The notes under the pieces were generated by a model. That model made no database searches. It was given only the letters and a program-made list of their open reading frames with translations, and had not been told where the DNA came from. From the NCBI GenBank assembly GCA_963729365.1, contig CAVSNQ010000013.1, positions 992,001 to 1,056,000 on the forward strand: 64,000 nt of DNA, read 5' to 3'. The DNA comes from JASHPR01 sp963729365 (GTDB taxonomy: Bacteria > Actinomycetota > Actinomycetes > Streptosporangiales > Streptosporangiaceae). Positions 52,246 to 61,006 of the stretch are shown here, one piece after another. Positions within the stretch are counted from its first letter, which is position 1, and each line of letters begins with the position of its first letter. The translations under genes and the position numbers were made by a program.

Positions 52246-53364
52246 TCATCGCCGGCTGAGCCGTTCCAGGGCGCGGCTCATGTCAGCCGGGGACACGATC
52301 CCGGCCAGGTGGCCGTCGGCGAACACCAGGGCCCGGCCCTCCGAGCAGCCGTTGAGCCGGGGCAGCACGTCGGCGACCGATTCGTCCGGGGTAGCGCGGG
52401 CGACGTCAGACAGCGGGCAGGCGGCATCGCCCAGCGTGGTCCGGTCGCGCTCGCCCGCCGGCACCTGGTTGACCCGGTGCACGGTCACCAGGCCCACCGT
52501 CTGGCCGTCGGCCACCACGGGGAAGGCGGAGTGCCGGTGCCAGGGGAGATAGTCATTGAGGAACTGGGCGACCGTCGCCGACGCCGGCACGGTCACCGGG
52601 TTGGCCGTCATGATCTGGCGCACAGCCACCGTGCGCAGCCGGGACTGGAGCACCGCCTGCTGATTTTCCGCAGTGGCCGCGCTGATCAGGAACCAGCCGA
52701 GAAGAGCGAACCAGATCCAGTTGTACTCGCGTCGCGCCAGGACGAGATAGGCCGCCACCACGACCAGGGCCCACCCGAACACCTGCCCGGCCCGGGCGGA
52801 CCAGGCCTCGGACTTGAACCGGTCCTTGGTGATCTGCCACAGGACCGCCCGCAGCAGCCGCCCGCCGTCCAGCGGCGCGGCCGGGATCACGTTGAACACC
52901 GCGAGCAGGACGTTGATGGCGCCGAGCCAGGCCAGCGCCGCCACGACCACGCCCTGCACGCCCGACGCATGCACCAGCCAGGCCAGGAGCAAGAACGCGC
53001 CGCCCAGGACCAGGCTGACCAGCGGCCCGACCCCGGCGACGCGGACCTCGGCTCCCGGATCCGGGATCTCGCCCTGCAGCCGGGACACCCCGCCCAGCAA
53101 CCACAGCGTGATGCCCTCGACCTGAAGCCCGTTACGCCGCGCCACCAGCGAATGGGCCAGCTCGTGTGCGAGCAGCGATCCGATGTAGGCCACCGCGGTC
53201 ACGACGGCGGCCGCGACGTACTCCGCGACCGGGCGTCTCGGGGCGGCGGCGGGAAACTGGCCGACGGCCAGCCCGTACGCCAGCAGCACCAGAATGACCA
53301 GCACGCTCCAGTTCACGCCGATCCGGATGCCGCTGATCCGGCCCAGGCTGAAGGTCTGTCCCAT
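52246..53364 (-). CDS. Site-2 protease family metalloprotease with CBS domains
   Basis: 372 aa, ATG. Zinc motif HELAH (His67, Glu68, His71) in TM2-3 region LLAHELAHSLVARR; second metal motif PLDGGRLLRAVLW (Asp166); six or so helices in all. Residues about 245-365 form a CBS pair (VRQIMTANPVTVP, VVADGQTVGLVTV, VFADGHLAGIV). The family performs intramembrane proteolysis, for example of anti-sigma factors; CBS domains may sense nucleotides. No sigma or anti-sigma gene lies nearby. Confidence 0.93.
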   Translation of the reverse strand: MGQTFSLGRISGIRIGVNWSVLVILVLLAYGLAVGQFPAAAPRRPVAEYVAAAVVTAVAYIGSLLAHELAHSLVARRNGLQVEGITLWLLGGVSRLQGEIPDPGAEVRVAGVGPLVSLVLGGAFLLLAWLVHASGVQGVVVAALAWLGAINVLLAVFNVIPAAPLDGGRLLRAVLWQITKDRFKSEAWSARAGQVFGWALVVVAAYLVLARREYNWIWFALLGWFLISAATAENQQAVLQSRLRTVAVRQIMTANPVTVPASATVAQFLNDYLPWHRHSAFPVVADGQTVGLVTVHRVNQVPAGERDRTTLGDAACPLSDVARATPDESVADVLPRLNGCSEGRALVFADGHLAGIVSPADMSRALERLSRR

Positions 53365-53551
53365 AACGCCTCTCCCGGTGCATGTGCGCTCGTTCTCCTA
53401 CCCACCCTGCTATCGCGGCCACAGGACAGGAGGGCCCGGCGCAGGCGCGGCCGCCGTTCCGAGCAGCACCAATTCGGTTGGCATCCGCACCTCTTCGGTC
53501 GTGATCCCGTTTGTGCCATCGCTGCAATGATCGCCGGGCCGCGGCGGTACG

Positions 53552-54401
53552 TCACGCGAAGGGCGGGGCGGGCGGGTCTCCGGCGAGGATCTCATGGCCG
53601 CGGCGGCGGATCGCGTCGTTCCGGTTGCTTGAGGTCAGGATGTAGAAGCGGTGGCCGCGGATGGCCTCGACCACCAGGCCGGCCACCTCGGCCGGTTCCA
53701 GGCCCGCGACCGCCAGCTGCTGGAAGCGCTCCGCGCTGGCGCGCGCGGCAACGCCAGGGGTCAGCGAGGGCCCGGCCGAGGCCGGCCGGTTGCGCCCCGA
53801 GGTCCCGAAGTTCGTCCGCACCGCGCCGGGACACAGCACCGACACGCCCACGTTGGCGCCCAGGGCGCGGAGCTGGAAATGCAGGGTTTCGGACAGCGCG
53901 ACAACGGCGTGCTTGGAAATGCCGTACGGGCCGAGCGCCCCGGCGAAGACCCCGAAGACCGATGCGGTGTTCACGACGTGCGCGGCGTCCTGCTCGAGCA
54001 GCAGCCGGACGAACGCCCGGACGCCGTTGATCACGCCGCCCAGGTTCACCCCGAGCACCCAGTCCCAGTCACCGCGGGGGACCAGCCACAACGGGTCGTG
54101 CGGCCCGCCCACGCCCGCGTTGTTACACAGCACGTGAACCGCGCCGAAGGCCCGGACCGCCTCGTCGCGAAGCGCCTCGACCTGGTCAGCGCTGGACACG
54201 TCGGTGATCACCGGCCGCACCGCGGCCCCCTGGCCGGAGAGGCCTGGCCGCCTCGCGCAGCGCCGGTGCCTCAACGTCGGCCATGACCACCCGCATGCCC
54301 TCGGCGGCGAAACGCTCGCACAGGCCGAGACCGATCCCGCTCGCCGCGCCGGTCACGACGGCGACCCGCCCGGGGGCGACCACGCCGGAGGGCTCGCTCA
54401 T
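53552..54401 (-). pseudogene. Short-chain dehydrogenase/reductase, disrupted by a single-base shift
   Basis: ATG 54401 (GGAAAGGAG upstream) begins a normal SDR: RVAVVTGAASGIGLGLCERF, MRVVMADVEAPALREAAR. Between 54251 and 54224 the sense moves to another frame, which continues VRPVITDVSSADQVEAL, NNAGVGG, catalytic YGISK, and VLCPGAVRT to the stop at 53552. Total length is 850 bases, one more than a multiple of three. The run of five C at 54226-54230 (G on the coding strand) is a likely site of an extra base. Probably intact in reality. Members oxidise varied alcohols; the neighbour is a carotenoid-oxygenase gene, divergent. Confidence 0.88.
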
Positions 54402-54557
54402 CGTTCTGGCTCCTTTCCGGAGAGCCGGCCGGGTCGCCCTACCCTCCGGCCGGATTGGTCCCTCCGTCAAGCAGCCTTCCGCCGAGCAGGATGCTTCTTC
54501 CGCCGCCCGGCGAGCCGGGGTTACGCTCGGGTTTTCCCGGCCGGGAGGTGGGACGAG

Positions 54558-56018
54558 ATGACCGTGACGTTCCCCGATGAGCCCGGCTTCGCCGGCCGGT
54601 ACGCGCCGATGCGGCTGGAAGGCGAGATCTGCGGCCTGGAGGTGATCCAGGGCGCGGTGCCGGACACGCTGCGCGGCACCTACTACCGCGTCGGCGCCGA
54701 TCCGGCGTGGCCCCCGGCGGTGCCGAACGACTTCTTCTTCAACGCCGACGGCATGGTGTCGATGTTCCGGTTCGAGAATGGCTACGTCGACTTCCGCAGC
54801 CGCTATGTGCGCACGCCCCGGTTTCTCGCCGAGCGGGCCGCGCGGCGGTCGCTGTTCGGCGCCTATCGCAATCCCTACACCGACGACCCGGCCGCCGCCG
54901 GGATCAGCCGCGGCCTGGCCAACACCAATGTCTACTGGCACGGCGGACGGCTGCTGGCGTCCAAGGAAGACAGCCCGCCGGTTCAGATCGACCCGGACAC
55001 CCTGGAGACCGTCGGCGAGTGGACGTGGGAAGGCGATCTGGCCAGCCAGACCGCCACGGCGCATCCGAAGATCGATCCGCGGACCGGCGAGCTGGTGTTC
55101 TTCGGGTTCGCCGCGAAGGGCGAGACCACCCCGGACATTGCCTACTACGAGGCCGACCGCGGCGGGCGGATCATCCACGAGGCCTGGTTCGAGGCGCCCT
55201 ATTCCAGCATGGTCCACGACTGGGCCGTCACCGAGCACTTCGTCGTCTTCCCGATCATTCCGCTGACCAGCGACCTGGACCGGCTGAAGGCCGGCGGCCC
55301 GCACTACGTGTGGGACGGCGCGCAGGACGTCTATCTCGGCGTGGTCCCGCGCCGCGGCGGGTCCGGGCAGGTCCGCTGGTACCGCGGCACCAACCGGTTC
55401 GCCAGCCACATCATGAACGCCTTCGACGACGGGCGGTACATCCACATCGATACCCCGGTCGGCGAGAAGTCCGCGTTCCCGTGGTTTCCCGACATCGCTG
55501 GCGCGCCGTTTGATCCCGAGAAGGCCAGGGGCTACCTCTCCCGCTGGACCATCGACACGATGGGCGAGACCGACGGGTTCAGCGAGGCACGGCTCACCGA
55601 CTGCTCCGGGGAGTTCCCGCGCACCGACGACCGGCGCGCGACCCGCGGGTACCGTTTCGGCCTCATCAACCTCACCGAGGTGCCGGGCCGGCCGCCGCCT
55701 CCCGACGGCCTTCCCGGGTTCCGCTGGCTGGCGGCCATCGATCCCGAGACGCGGGCGATGACCATGCGCTACGCGGGGAACGACAGCACCGTTCAGGAGG
55801 CGATCTTCGTGCCCCCGGCCGCGGACGCCCCGCACGGCGACGGGTATGTCATGCAGCTCGTCGACCGGCACGCCGAGGCCCGCTGCGACCTGCTGATCCT
55901 CGACTCACGGCACGTCGACGCCGAACCCGTGGCCACCATCAAGCTGCCGATCAGGATGCCGGGCGGCCTGCACGGAAACTGGGTGACACCCGGGCAGCTC
56001 GCGAACCGGGCTGGCTGA
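54558..56018 (+). CDS. Carotenoid oxygenase-family (stilbene/alkene-cleaving) dioxygenase
   Basis: 486 aa from ATG 54558 with GGAGGTG seven bases upstream. Seven-bladed RPE65-like protein with the four iron histidines visible: His169 (TATAHPK), His220 (SSMVHDWAVT), His284 (ASHIMNAF) and His472 (GGLHGNW). N-terminal GTYYRVGADPAWPP and FNADGMVSMFRF are typical of bacterial lignostilbene/apocarotenoid-cleaving members. It would split a conjugated double bond to two carbonyls. In this aromatic-degradation setting a phenylpropene- or stilbene-like substrate is more likely than a carotenoid, but this is inference. Followed by an NTF2-like gene. Confidence 0.92.
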   Translation: MTVTFPDEPGFAGRYAPMRLEGEICGLEVIQGAVPDTLRGTYYRVGADPAWPPAVPNDFFFNADGMVSMFRFENGYVDFRSRYVRTPRFLAERAARRSLFGAYRNPYTDDPAAAGISRGLANTNVYWHGGRLLASKEDSPPVQIDPDTLETVGEWTWEGDLASQTATAHPKIDPRTGELVFFGFAAKGETTPDIAYYEADRGGRIIHEAWFEAPYSSMVHDWAVTEHFVVFPIIPLTSDLDRLKAGGPHYVWDGAQDVYLGVVPRRGGSGQVRWYRGTNRFASHIMNAFDDGRYIHIDTPVGEKSAFPWFPDIAGAPFDPEKARGYLSRWTIDTMGETDGFSEARLTDCSGEFPRTDDRRATRGYRFGLINLTEVPGRPPPPDGLPGFRWLAAIDPETRAMTMRYAGNDSTVQEAIFVPPAADAPHGDGYVMQLVDRHAEARCDLLILDSRHVDAEPVATIKLPIRMPGGLHGNWVTPGQLANRAG

Positions 56019-56044
56019 CGCGCACGATTCAACAGGGAGATCTC

Positions 56045-56701
56045 ATGACGGACGCCGGCCGGCTGGCGGACCTCGAGCACCGGCTCGGGGTGGTCGAGGA
56101 CGTGCTCGCCATCCGCAACCTGCAGCATGCCTACGGCTACTACCTCGACAAGTGCCTGTATGACGAGGTCGTCGACCTGTTCGCGGACGACGGCCAGGTC
56201 ATCTTCATCGGCGGGGTCTACCAGCGGAAGGCGGGCATCGCCCGCCTGTACACGGGCCGGTTCCGTAACGCGTTCGCGGGCGGCGTCAACGGACCCGCCC
56301 GCGGCCGCCTGCTCGACCACCCGCAGCTGCAGGACATCGTCCACGTCAGCCCGGACCGGCAGACCGGGTACGCCAGGTTCCGGACGCTGATGCAGGCGGG
56401 GACGCACGAGAGCGCCGGCCAGCCGCGGCAGTGGTGGGAAGGCGGGCTGTACGAGAACACGTACACCGCAGAAGACGGCATCTGGAAGATCAAGGTCCTG
56501 TTCTACCGGCCGTTCTGGCACGGGACGTTCGAGCAAGGGTGGGCCCATACGCCGCCGGATTACGTGCCCAACGCGTCCGTCACCTACCCCGAGGACCCGA
56601 ACGGGCCGGACGAGCTGCTGGCCGACCCGCCGCGGCTGTGGCCGGACACGACCACGTTCCCGTTCCACTACCGCCACCCGGTGACCGGCAAGCAGGTGTA
56701 G
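56045..56701 (+). CDS. SnoaL/NTF2-like protein
   Basis: 218 aa, ATG with GGGAG upstream, 26 bases after the dioxygenase. Pattern: VEDVLAIRNLQHAYGYYLDKCLYDEVVDLFADDGQVIF, then GKAG-like loop and ENTYTAEDGIWKIKVLFYRPFW. It is longer than common SnoaL proteins because of a Pro-rich C-terminal tail (about 175-218). Family members act as dehydratases or isomerases; pairing with the carotenoid-oxygenase gene suggests action on the same substrate or product. Confidence 0.85.
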   Translation: MTDAGRLADLEHRLGVVEDVLAIRNLQHAYGYYLDKCLYDEVVDLFADDGQVIFIGGVYQRKAGIARLYTGRFRNAFAGGVNGPARGRLLDHPQLQDIVHVSPDRQTGYARFRTLMQAGTHESAGQPRQWWEGGLYENTYTAEDGIWKIKVLFYRPFWHGTFEQGWAHTPPDYVPNASVTYPEDPNGPDELLADPPRLWPDTTTFPFHYRHPVTGKQV

Positions 56702-56714
56702 CCGCGGTCGCCCT

Positions 56715-58103
56715 TCACGCCAGCCTGGTGTGGCCCGGCCCGTGGTCCCGGCCGGCCGAGTCAAGGCCCAGCGACATGGCGATCTCGTCGACCGCCCAGG
56801 CGCAGGCCACCGACCGGAAGCCGCAGTGCGCTTTGAAGGATCTCGCGACCAGCTCGCGGGCGGTACCCAGGTCCGTGCCGCGCGACACGTAGTCAGTGAG
56901 GGCCTCGGCCACCCCGGCCTCGGCCGCGGCGACGAGCACCATCGCCTCTCGCTGCCGGCCGGGCAGCAGGTCCTTCAGCAACGTGGACATCGTCTGCGAA
57001 CGGGACAAGGCGGCGGCGCCGAAGCGGGAGTCTGACACGATCGTGCGCAGCGCTCTGCGGGCCTGGCCGCGAGGATCACCGTCCCACAGCGGGGCGTCCG
57101 ACTTCACTCCAGGTTCGCCGGATCCGCGGTCCGCGGTGCCCGCGGGGGCGGGCGGAAGGGCGTCGGCACCCGCCCGGCCGACGGCCGGAGGCCGGGCCGT
57201 CGCCGGAGCCTGGGCGGTCGCGCCGGAGCCGGCCGTCGCGCCGGAGCCGGCCGTCGCGGCCAGGATGGCCGCGGCCAGCTCGCCCGCGGTGTCATACCGG
57301 TCGGCGGGATCCTTGGCCAGGCCGCGAGCCACGATCGCGTCCACGGCGGCCGGGAGGCCCGGCCGGGCCGCGGTGGGCGCGGGCGGGACCGCGTTCAGCT
57401 GCGCCCACATGACGGCCACCATCTCGCCGGTGAAGGGCTGGTGGCCGGTCAGGCATTCATGCAGCACGCAGGCCAGCGAGTACACGTCCGCGCGGCGGTC
57501 ACCCGGCGCGCCGCCGATCCGCTCCGGTGACATGTAGGCCAGGGTGCCCATGGTGCCGGTGCTGGCCGACAGGCTGGCGCTTTCCACGGCCCGGGCGATG
57601 CCGAAGTCGATCAGGTAGGCAAACGGCATGTTCTGGCCCTCGCCGCAGACCAGGACGTTCGATGGCTTGATGTCACGGTGGATCAGTCCCTCGGCGTGCG
57701 CGGCGTCCAGCGCCGATGCGACCTGCGCGGTGATCCATGCTGCTGCGGTCGGCGTCAGCGGGCCGTCCCGCTCCAGCAAGGCGGCCAGGTCGGTGCCTTC
57801 CACCAGCCGCATGTCGATGAACAGCCGCCCGTCGATCTGGCCGTAGTCGTGGATGGGAATGATGTGCGGCTCGCTGAGCCGGGCGGCGCGCCTGGACTCG
57901 CGGCGGAACCGATCCCGGAACAGCCGGTCCGCGGCCAGATCGGGGCTCAGCACCTTCAGGGCGACCGTGCGGCCCTTGACGGTGTCATAGGCCCGGTAGA
58001 CCACGCCCATTCCGCCGCGGCCGAGCTCCGCGGTCAGGATGTAGTGCCCGAACCGCGGTCCGGCCGGCTCGCTCCTCGCCTCTGATCCCATCGCCATGTT
58101 CAT
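56715..58103 (-). CDS. Ser/Thr protein kinase with C-terminal helical signalling domain
   Basis: 462 aa from ATG 58103 (further ATGs at 58097 and 58091). Active kinase: GRGGMGVVYRAYD (28-40), Lys50 in VALKVL, HRDIKPSNV (Asp144), DFGIAR (Asp166), GTLAYMSPE. A Pro/Ala linker (about 290-345) precedes residues about 346-447, a helical domain with LLKDLLPGRQREAMVLVAAAEA and ACAWAVDEIAMSLG. This domain matches residues 13-110 of the membrane protein at 10928-12199. No transmembrane segment, unlike PknB. Last gene of the antiporter operon. Confidence 0.92.
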   Translation of the reverse strand: MNMAMGSEARSEPAGPRFGHYILTAELGRGGMGVVYRAYDTVKGRTVALKVLSPDLAADRLFRDRFRRESRRAARLSEPHIIPIHDYGQIDGRLFIDMRLVEGTDLAALLERDGPLTPTAAAWITAQVASALDAAHAEGLIHRDIKPSNVLVCGEGQNMPFAYLIDFGIARAVESASLSASTGTMGTLAYMSPERIGGAPGDRRADVYSLACVLHECLTGHQPFTGEMVAVMWAQLNAVPPAPTAARPGLPAAVDAIVARGLAKDPADRYDTAGELAAAILAATAGSGATAGSGATAQAPATARPPAVGRAGADALPPAPAGTADRGSGEPGVKSDAPLWDGDPRGQARRALRTIVSDSRFGAAALSRSQTMSTLLKDLLPGRQREAMVLVAAAEAGVAEALTDYVSRGTDLGTARELVARSFKAHCGFRSVACAWAVDEIAMSLGLDSAGRDHGPGHTRLA

Positions 58104-58140
58104 CCCGGGCCTGCGGTCGGCCCCGGGGGGCGGGCGCTCC

Positions 58141-58980
58141 TTATCTGCGCTCACCGGAGACCGGAGCCGCGGCGAGTTCCTCGATCCGTTCGGCGAGCTC
58201 CAGCGCGGTCGCCGGCCGCGTGGCAGGATCGTCGGCGATCGCCCAGGCGATGACCTCCCGGGCCTCCGGGTCCAGTCCGGCGGCGATGACCGGCGGGCGG
58301 GACACGACACGGCGCATGGCCAAGAGCGGGTCATCCTCGGGCAGCGCCCCGTAGAGTCCCTCGCCGACCAGGGCATAATGCAGGGTCGCGCCCAGCGAGA
58401 ACACGTCGCTGGCCCGCGACGGGCGATCGCCGCGGATCAGGCACGGGTCGAGGTACCCGATATCTCCCGCTGGCCCCATCCTGGTGATGGTAATACCCGG
58501 TGAGAGCACGTGGGCGAGGCCCAGGTCAGCCAGCTTGGCCCCGCCGGAGTGCAGCAGGACGTTCCCGGGCTTGATGTCGCGGTGGGCAATGCCCGCTTCG
58601 TGCAGTGCGTGCGTCGCGCGAGCCGCCTGGGCCATCGCGTTCAGGGCCGTGACCCGGTCGGTCGGCTCCGCGGGCATGGCCAGCGAGCCGCCCGGCAGGT
58701 ACTCCATCGAGTAGTACATCTGCTCGCCTTGCTGACCGGCGTCATACAGGCTGACCAGGTACGGCGAGCTGACCGCGGCGAAAGCCCCGAGCTCGCGAGC
58801 CGCCCACCGGAACACGTCCTGACTGCTGCCTCCCGACAGGACCTTCACCGCCACGAACTCATCCGCGACCGGCAGCCGCTCCGGCCGGCGCGCGAGGTAG
58901 AACACTCCGTGGCTGCCCGACCCCAGCCGCCGGATGAACTCATAGTCGGCGATGCCGTCTTGTTCGTCAGTCATGGTCAT
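58141..58980 (-). CDS. Ser/Thr protein kinase
   Basis: 279 aa, ATG overlapping the antiporter stop (ATGA), so translation is coupled. Glycine loop GSGSHGVFYLARR, lysine in VAVKVLSG, HRDIKPGNVLL and ADLGLAH (DLG in place of DFG). The activation segment is short and ends GYLDPCL. The domain ends near 265 with no extra sensor region. The usual magnesium Asp is kept, so it is probably active. Coupling to the antiporter suggests it phosphorylates that protein or the FHA protein of the operon. Confidence 0.92.
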   Translation of the reverse strand: MTMTDEQDGIADYEFIRRLGSGSHGVFYLARRPERLPVADEFVAVKVLSGGSSQDVFRWAARELGAFAAVSSPYLVSLYDAGQQGEQMYYSMEYLPGGSLAMPAEPTDRVTALNAMAQAARATHALHEAGIAHRDIKPGNVLLHSGGAKLADLGLAHVLSPGITITRMGPAGDIGYLDPCLIRGDRPSRASDVFSLGATLHYALVGEGLYGALPEDDPLLAMRRVVSRPPVIAAGLDPEAREVIAWAIADDPATRPATALELAERIEELAAAPVSGERR

Positions 58981-60977
58981 TGCTGCCTTCCTGGCTCCAG
59001 CGCGGAGACCGGGACGCCGATCTCGGGGCGGTCATCGATGTCCTCGCTGCTGCCGGCCCGCGTCGTCAGGTGCACACCGGCGGCGATGGCCGGGGCATCA
59101 TCCTCGCTTGCGACCAGCAAGGAGCCCTCCGGCGGGCGGCCGCTGCTGGCCGGGATGCCCTTGCGGTTCAGCTCCGCGGCAGCGGCTCGGGCGCGCCGGC
59201 TCTCGCCTCTGACCAGCACGAGTGGCAGCCGCCCGGCCACCGCGAGGTGCGCGGCGACGTCCAGGGCCGCGGCGGCATGCGGGCCGGGCCCGCAGTAGAC
59301 GGCGACAGCGCCGGGCTCGCCTGCCGCGAGAGTGCGGGCGGTGACCAGACGGGGCGCGGCGTCGGCGTGCACGGCCTCGTACGCGTCGCTGCCGAGGCCG
59401 AGAACAATCGTGTCGGGCTCCGCGGCAGCGACATAGCCCGGCAGCTCACCGGGGACGTCGTCGCTGAAGCGCGAGAGCGCCAGCGCCCGGGCACCGCGCG
59501 CCGCCGCCCGCTCGGTGAGCCGGTGCAGCTCGCCCATCACGGCGGTCATCTGCACCAGCTCGCCGCCGAGGCCCGTGCCGACCTCCAGCCGCCCCCCGGA
59601 GCGGAGCGAGACGAGGTGGGCCAGCACCAGCTCGCTGCCCGGCCGCGTCGCGGCGAGGTCGGCTCCGATGTCCACGAGAGGCTCGGCGGTCTCCAGCCGG
59701 TCGATCAGGACGAGGATCCGGTGTACCGGACCGCCGCTGAGCTGCGCCCGGTCCGCGGCGGCCAGGTCCCGCTCCATCACCCGGTCCGGGTAGATCGCCT
59801 TCAGCAGCGGCCCGCTCATCGCGGTCGTGACCAGTGCCATGACGACCATCAGCGAATAGATCGGCTTGGTGAGGATGTGCAGCTGGAGTCCGACGCCCAG
59901 GATAACGATCTCGGTGAGGCCCCGGGTATTCATGAGCGTGGCGATCACGCCGGCGTTGCGGCCGCGGATTCCGCCCGCCCGGGCGCCGGCATAGGAGCCG
60001 ACTAGCTTCCCGCCGATGGCGACGACCAGGATCGCACCGAGATCCTCGAGCCCGGAACGCCCGATGGTCGACAGGTTGATGCTCAGCCCGGACACGACGA
60101 AATACAGCGGAAGCAGCACCAGGACGCTGATCTGCTCAAGGCGCTCGAGGATTTCCTCACGCATGGCCAGGACGGCCTCGCGGGGCATGACGATGCCGAA
60201 CAGGAACGCGCCGAAGATGAAGTGCAGGCCCATCCAGTTGGTGGCATAACAGGACAGCAGCAGCCCGGCCAGCACGGCGGCCAGGACGTTGGGCGTAAGC
60301 CTGCCGGCCCGCCGGTAGGCGCGGGAAAGCCGGCGCAGCCCGGGCCGGACCAGCAGGAACATCGCCGCCGCATAGGGGATGGCCAGCAGGACCCGCCACT
60401 CCTGGCTGCTCCCGGCCAAGGCCACCACCACGGCCAGCAGCGACCACGCGAGCACGTCCGCTATCGCGGCGCTGGCCAGCGCGATCCCGCCGATGCGTAC
60501 GCGATGCAGGCCCCGGTCGGTGAGGATGCGCGCGAGAACCGGGAAGGCGGTGGCCGCCATCGCGGTGCCGATGAACAGCGCGAAGGTCCCGACGTGCTGC
60601 ACGTGGCTGCGGTGGGCCAGCCACACCCCCAGTCCGGCGCCGAGTATCAACGGTACGGCGACCGAGCCGGTGGACACGCTGACGGCCACGCGCTCGCGCC
60701 CCCGGATGAGATGCAAGTCGAGTTCGTAGCCCACGACGAACATGAACAGGACCAGGCCAATGTCGGCCAGCGCGGTCAGCGGGGGGATCAGGGCGGGCGG
60801 GAACAGCGTCGCGGTGATTCTGCCGTGCAGGAACGTGGGTCCCAGCAAGATCCCGACGAAGATCTCGCCCAGCACCGGTGGCTGCCCGATGCGCCGCGCC
60901 GCGGCCCCCAGCAGCCTGGCCAGGATGATCACTATCGCCAGGTCGGCGAAGAGCAGCTGGACGTCGTTGAGGCTCAT
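58977..60977 (-). CDS. CPA2-type cation/proton antiporter with C-terminal nucleotide-binding-like tail
   Basis: 666 aa, ATG. About 12 helices to residue 410 with the CPA2 motifs GQPPVLGEIFVGILLGPTFL, AMAATAFPVLARIL and GVIATLMNTRGLTEIVILGVG. The remaining 230 cytosolic residues have two UspA-like halves (VHRILVLIDRLETAEPLVDI, LPLVLVRGESRRARAAAAEL). It should exchange K+ or Na+ for H+, gated by the tail. It lies between an FHA protein and two Ser/Thr kinases, so phosphorylation control is likely. Confidence 0.93.
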   Translation of the reverse strand: MSLNDVQLLFADLAIVIILARLLGAAARRIGQPPVLGEIFVGILLGPTFLHGRITATLFPPALIPPLTALADIGLVLFMFVVGYELDLHLIRGRERVAVSVSTGSVAVPLILGAGLGVWLAHRSHVQHVGTFALFIGTAMAATAFPVLARILTDRGLHRVRIGGIALASAAIADVLAWSLLAVVVALAGSSQEWRVLLAIPYAAAMFLLVRPGLRRLSRAYRRAGRLTPNVLAAVLAGLLLSCYATNWMGLHFIFGAFLFGIVMPREAVLAMREEILERLEQISVLVLLPLYFVVSGLSINLSTIGRSGLEDLGAILVVAIGGKLVGSYAGARAGGIRGRNAGVIATLMNTRGLTEIVILGVGLQLHILTKPIYSLMVVMALVTTAMSGPLLKAIYPDRVMERDLAAADRAQLSGGPVHRILVLIDRLETAEPLVDIGADLAATRPGSELVLAHLVSLRSGGRLEVGTGLGGELVQMTAVMGELHRLTERAAARGARALALSRFSDDVPGELPGYVAAAEPDTIVLGLGSDAYEAVHADAAPRLVTARTLAAGEPGAVAVYCGPGPHAAAALDVAAHLAVAGRLPLVLVRGESRRARAAAAELNRKGIPASSGRPPEGSLLVASEDDAPAIAAGVHLTTRAGSSEDIDDRPEIGVPVSALEPGRQQ

Positions 60978-61006
60978 CGTGCCCCGCCCCCCTTAACCGC
61001 GCATTC

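Noticed and set aside
51472..54030. 852-codon plus-strand open frame opposite the SDR and site-2 protease genes
   Set aside because: Low-complexity His/Arg/Gly-rich translation; all family motifs are on the minus strand.
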